A stretch of 14,908 nucleotides of DNA from positions 1-14,908 of the forward strand of contig JBAYJH010000095.1 of assembly GCA_041665185.1 (NCBI GenBank), in the 5' to 3' direction. Below are positions 11,804-14,908 of the stretch, in pieces. The position numbers were made by a program, and so were the translations under genes. The notes beneath the pieces were generated by a model. The model had not been told where the DNA came from and did not search any database. It saw only the letters and a list, made by a program, of their open reading frames with translations. Numbering within the stretch: position 1 is the first letter of the stretch; each line of letters begins with the position of its first letter. The DNA comes from JACRAR01 sp041665185 (GTDB taxonomy: Bacteria > Pseudomonadota > Gammaproteobacteria > Burkholderiales > Rhodocyclaceae).

Positions 11804-14455
11804 ATGCGTCGTATCCTCATTACGCTGTTCGCGTTTGCGATTTCCGGTCCGGGGATGATACCCGAAGCCTTTCCAGCGTCCATGCCCGCCACGGCCGTAT
11901 CCACGACGACTCAACTGCCGCGCGGCGTTCGCCCCACCCACTATGACGTGACCATCGTACCGGATGCCAGGGCGATGAAATTCAGCGGCAAGGTCGTGAT
12001 CGCAATCGAGGTGCTGCAACCCACGGCCAGCATCACGCTGAACGCTGCCGACCTGAGCTTTTCGAAAGTGGTGTTGACCAAGGGAAGCAGCACTGCCAGG
12101 TATCCGGCCCCCACGGTGCGGATCAGTCCTGATGAACAGAGCGCCACATTCACTTTCGGCAAGGTCATCCCGAAGGGTCGCTACCGACTCGCGCTCGACT
12201 ACACGGGAAAGATCGGGACGCAGGCCGTCGGTCTGTTTGCGCTGGATTACGCCGGCGCAGCCGGACCGAAACGCGCGTTGTACACCCAGTTTGAAAGTTC
12301 CGATGCGCGGCGCATGATTCCGTCCTGGGATGAACCCGCGTTCAGAACGAGCTTCGCGCTCGATGCGATTGTTCCCAGCGGCGAGATGGCCGTGAGCAAT
12401 ATGCCGGTCGCCAGCCGATCGGACCTAGGCAACGGCCTCACTCGAGTGAGGTTCGCACAAACGCCGAAAATGTCGACCTATCTGTTGTTCTTCGCACTCG
12501 GTGATTTCGACCGTGCCACCACGCGGGCGGAAGGAACCGAACTGGGCGTGATTGCCAAGAAGGGCGCCACCGCGCAAGCGGCATTCGTGCTTGAGTCTTC
12601 CAAGGCCATCCTGCGTGAATTCAACGACTATTTCGGCGTTCGATATCCCTTGCCAAAACTGGACAACGTGGCCGCCCCAGGGAGCAGCAGGTTTTTCAGC
12701 GCGATGGAGAACTGGGGAGCGATATTTACTTTCGAGCAGGCGATCCTGCTCGACCCAACAATTTCGACGCAATCCGACAAACAACGGGCGTTCGCCATCG
12801 CAGCCCACGAGATGGCCCACCAATGGTTTGGCAATCTGGTGACGATGCGCTGGTGGGACGATCTCTGGCTCAACGAAGGATTCGCCTCGTGGATCGAAGC
12901 GCGCACCACCCGGCGAATCCATCCCGAATGGAACACGGCGCTCGCGGCGGTGCGCGGGCGCGAGGAGGCAATGAGCCGCGATGCGCTCAAGACCACCCAC
13001 GCCGTGGTCCAGCATGTCGATACCGTCGAGCAGGCGAACCAGGCGTTCGACTCCATCACCTACCAGAAGGGCGAGGCCGTGATCAGCATGCTTGAGAGCT
13101 ATGTCGGCGCCGCTGTCTGGCGCGATGGCGTGCGGCGCTACATCAAGGCGCATGCCTATGGCAACACCGTAACGGACGACTTGTGGCGCGAAATCGAAAA
13201 GGCCAGCGGCCAACCGATCACCGCAATCGCGCATGAATTCACCTTGCAGCCCGGGGTCCCGATGATTCGCGTCGACGCCGCAAAGTGCACTACCGGCAGT
13301 ACCGCCGTGCATCTGACCCAGACCGAGTTCAGCAAGGACCAGCCGGACAAGACGCCGCTGGCCTGGCGTGTGCCGGTAATGCTCCAGGCAATCGGCGGCG
13401 CTGCGCCGGTGCGCGCGCTGGTGACGGGCGGTCAGGCGACCGTGAGCGTGCCGGGTTGTGCACCGGTCGTCGTCAATGCCGGTCAAACCGGCTACTATCG
13501 AACCGTCTATGCGCCTGAGCATTTCCGGGCCATCGCCGGGAATTTTGGCGAGCTGGCACCGATAGATCAGCTCGGTTTGCTTTCGGACAGTTGGTCGCTG
13601 GGCCTGGCCGGTCTGCAACCGGTGTCGGATTTCCTCGACCTCGCCAAAGCCGCGGCGGTCGACGCCGATCCGCAAATCTGGGGAAAGATTGCCGGGGTAT
13701 TCGAGGACATCAACGCTTATTACCAAGGCGATGAGGCCCGCAAGGCGATATTCCGCAAATTCGCGATTGCACGATTGACTCCGGTTTTCGCAAGAATCGG
13801 CTGGACCACGCGCCCCGACGAGTTGGACACCGTCGCGATTCTTCGCAATGAGCTAATCGGAGCCCTTGGGGCGCTCGGCGATAAGTCGGTGATCGATGAA
13901 GCACGCCGCCGCTACGCCGCGCAGGCGATGGACCCGACTGCCGTTTCCCCCGCGGTGCGCAAGGCGATCCTCGGTGTCGTCGCGCGTCATGCCGATGCGG
14001 CAACCTGGGATCAACTGCATGCCGCAGCGCTTGCGGAGCAGACGTCGTTGGTCAAGGAACAACTCTACGAGCTGCTGGCGTCGACACAGGATGAAGGCCT
14101 GGCGCGTCGCGCACTCGAACTGGCGCTGACCCGGGAACCGGGCGAGACCAACAGTGCCGCCATGCTGAGCCACGTGGCCGTACTGCACCCCGACCTCGCC
14201 TTCGACTTTGCCCTGGCCCATATCGCGGTGGTCAACCAGAAGGTCGACGCCAGCTCGCGCAGCCGGTATTTCCCGCGCCTGGCATCCGAATCCGCGGATC
14301 CCGCGATGATCGCCAAGCTGAAAACCTATGCTGCCGAACACCTGGCCGCCGGCTCGCGGCGCGATGCGGAGACGGCGATGGCCAACATCGCCTATCGCAT
14401 CAAGGTGCGCGATGAACGTCTGCCGGTCATCGACGCGTGGCTCGCGGGCAACTAG
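11804..14455 (+). CDS. Secreted M1-family zinc aminopeptidase
   Basis: This 883-residue gluzincin aminopeptidase removes N-terminal residues from peptides. The N-terminus looks like a signal peptide (MRRILITLFAFAISGPGMIP onward), implying periplasmic or secreted action. The beta-saddle domain (about 40–235) contains LPRGVRPTHYDVTIVPD and MIPSWDEPAFRTSF. In the catalytic domain the exopeptidase motif is SAMEN at 299–303, with Ser where GAMEN usually has Gly. The zinc site is HEMAHQWFGN with His335, Glu336 and His339, and Glu358 in WLNEGFASW as third ligand. YQKGEAVISMLE supplies the expected catalytic Tyr. The C-terminal half is the helical ERAP-like domain. An upstream in-frame GTG at 11774 exists, but ATG 11804 has GAGAGG 6 nt upstream and places the leader properly. 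It is divergent from the amino-acid uptake genes. Confidence 0.93.
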   Translation: MRRILITLFAFAISGPGMIPEAFPASMPATAVSTTTQLPRGVRPTHYDVTIVPDARAMKFSGKVVIAIEVLQPTASITLNAADLSFSKVVLTKGSSTARYPAPTVRISPDEQSATFTFGKVIPKGRYRLALDYTGKIGTQAVGLFALDYAGAAGPKRALYTQFESSDARRMIPSWDEPAFRTSFALDAIVPSGEMAVSNMPVASRSDLGNGLTRVRFAQTPKMSTYLLFFALGDFDRATTRAEGTELGVIAKKGATAQAAFVLESSKAILREFNDYFGVRYPLPKLDNVAAPGSSRFFSAMENWGAIFTFEQAILLDPTISTQSDKQRAFAIAAHEMAHQWFGNLVTMRWWDDLWLNEGFASWIEARTTRRIHPEWNTALAAVRGREEAMSRDALKTTHAVVQHVDTVEQANQAFDSITYQKGEAVISMLESYVGAAVWRDGVRRYIKAHAYGNTVTDDLWREIEKASGQPITAIAHEFTLQPGVPMIRVDAAKCTTGSTAVHLTQTEFSKDQPDKTPLAWRVPVMLQAIGGAAPVRALVTGGQATVSVPGCAPVVVNAGQTGYYRTVYAPEHFRAIAGNFGELAPIDQLGLLSDSWSLGLAGLQPVSDFLDLAKAAAVDADPQIWGKIAGVFEDINAYYQGDEARKAIFRKFAIARLTPVFARIGWTTRPDELDTVAILRNELIGALGALGDKSVIDEARRRYAAQAMDPTAVSPAVRKAILGVVARHADAATWDQLHAAALAEQTSLVKEQLYELLASTQDEGLARRALELALTREPGETNSAAMLSHVAVLHPDLAFDFALAHIAVVNQKVDASSRSRYFPRLASESADPAMIAKLKTYAAEHLAAGSRRDAETAMANIAYRIKVRDERLPVIDAWLAGN

Positions 14456-14459
14456 GGCA

Positions 14460-14530
14460 GAGCTAGCCGGGTCGAGTGGTGGCGGGCGTACAGAAACGCC
14501 GCTGGTCGCTCGCGCTAGCTCGATTTTCTT
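14460..14530 (+). terminator. Probable branched intrinsic terminator after the aminopeptidase
   Basis: GAGCTAGC (14460–14467) and GCTAGCTC (14514–14521) are perfect 8-bp inverted arms. An inner GGCGT/ACGCC hairpin lies between them, and GATTTTCTT follows. It begins 5 nt after the stop codon. Confidence 0.55.
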
Positions 14531-14558
14531 GGTCCATCCCGGCGCATATCCTGGGCAA

Positions 14559-14586
14559 TTGACAATGCCATCGCCAAGGGTATATT
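14559..14586 (+). promoter_or_regulatory. Sigma-70 promoter of the last gene
   Basis: TTGACA (14559–14564), a 16-bp spacer and TATATT (14581–14586). The expected start near 14593 leaves a leader of about 45 nt before the ATG at 14639. Confidence 0.7.
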
Positions 14587-14638
14587 TCAGCACAATGGCA
14601 GGATGCTGAAAGCAATTCAATTAGCGCAGGGAGTTGTC

Positions 14639-14908
14639 ATGTCGATGTCGAACCAGCAGTACTTGGACAGGCTCGCGGAAATTGGCAAGCATTTTGGCAA
14701 GGACGAGTGTCTGCCGGACTCTTCCCGGCAACTGTTTTCCAAAGCCATGAATATGGCGGAGGATTACCAGTACGACTCCGTCGCCGGCAAGTGCGACCAT
14801 GTGGAAAAGACCTTTTCCGTCCTCTGCCAAGCTTGCAAGGCTGCCCGCTTGCATCGGTGCCCGGAAGACCACAACGGATTTCTTTCCTGCCGGCTGGTCT
14901 GGAGTTAT
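14639..14908 (+). CDS. Cys-containing hypothetical protein, 3'-truncated by window edge
   Basis: An open frame of 90 codons runs to the window end with no stop. The start ATG at 14639 has GGGAG 5 nt upstream, and a good promoter precedes it; a second in-frame ATG at 14645 is possible. The product begins MSMSNQQYLDRLAEIGKHFG and contains six cysteines. Four cluster in the last third (CQACKAARLHRC and NGFLSC), which could be a metal-binding or redox site. There is no signal peptide. I do not recognise the family. A - strand frame over the same DNA is weaker, lacking this ribosome binding site and promoter. Confidence 0.6.
   Translation, partial: MSMSNQQYLDRLAEIGKHFGKDECLPDSSRQLFSKAMNMAEDYQYDSVAGKCDHVEKTFSVLCQACKAARLHRCPEDHNGFLSCRLVWSY

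Noticed and set aside
12425..13726. Long - strand open frame opposite the aminopeptidase
   Set aside because: Antisense shadow of a recognisable M1 peptidase in high-GC DNA; no motif or ribosome binding site.
1..14908. CRISPR array or rRNA genes
   Set aside because: No regularly spaced direct repeats and no rRNA-like sequence were seen on either strand.

Overview
The window looks like a chromosomal segment of a GC-rich betaproteobacterium, probably related to Rhodocyclales. That placement is an inference from protein flavour, the ruvB–ybgC–tolQRAB–pal–cpoB–queE–queC–tRNA-Lys gene order, and start sites carrying a -10 box directly before the ATG. It was not tested against a database.

Left part (1–7315), all on the + strand. 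The 3' two-thirds of ruvB is followed by a complete Tol–Pal envelope cluster (ybgC, tolQ, tolR, tolA, tolB, pal, cpoB) and two queuosine-precursor genes (queE, queC). TolQ, TolR and TolA form the proton-driven inner-membrane motor. TolB and Pal are the periplasmic and outer-membrane partners, and CpoB links the machine to septal peptidoglycan synthesis. The usual close packing is broken between tolQ and tolR, where about 130 bp of palindromic DNA ends in a perfect 20-bp hairpin over the tolR start. ybgC and tolB each have a -10-like box exactly 6 nt before the ATG, suggesting leaderless mRNAs.

Middle (7338–9968). A consensus promoter drives two tRNA-Lys genes (UUU, then CUU). The CUU gene is the attachment site of a small integrated element of about 2.3 kb, bounded by an 85-bp direct repeat with one mismatch (tRNA 3' half plus the tRNA terminator). 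The element is visibly more A+T-rich than its surroundings. It carries a tyrosine-recombinase remnant, an unrecognised 268-aa winged-helix-like protein with an operator-like inverted repeat at its promoter, and a compact unit at 9037–9485. That unit has a near-perfect promoter, strong RNA hairpins, a two-codon ORF and a 45-aa basic ORF with an ideal ribosome binding site. An 18-bp long-range inverted repeat brackets the 45-aa ORF and ends at a T run. This unit is the best candidate for something undescribed.

Right part (9981–14908). A polar-amino-acid ABC permease and its substrate-binding protein lie on the - strand, with no ATPase gene in view. Divergent from them is a secreted M1-family metallo-aminopeptidase, then a probable terminator, a strong promoter and the start of a Cys-containing ORF that runs off the window. 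The intergenic DNA before the aminopeptidase holds further palindromes of unknown role.
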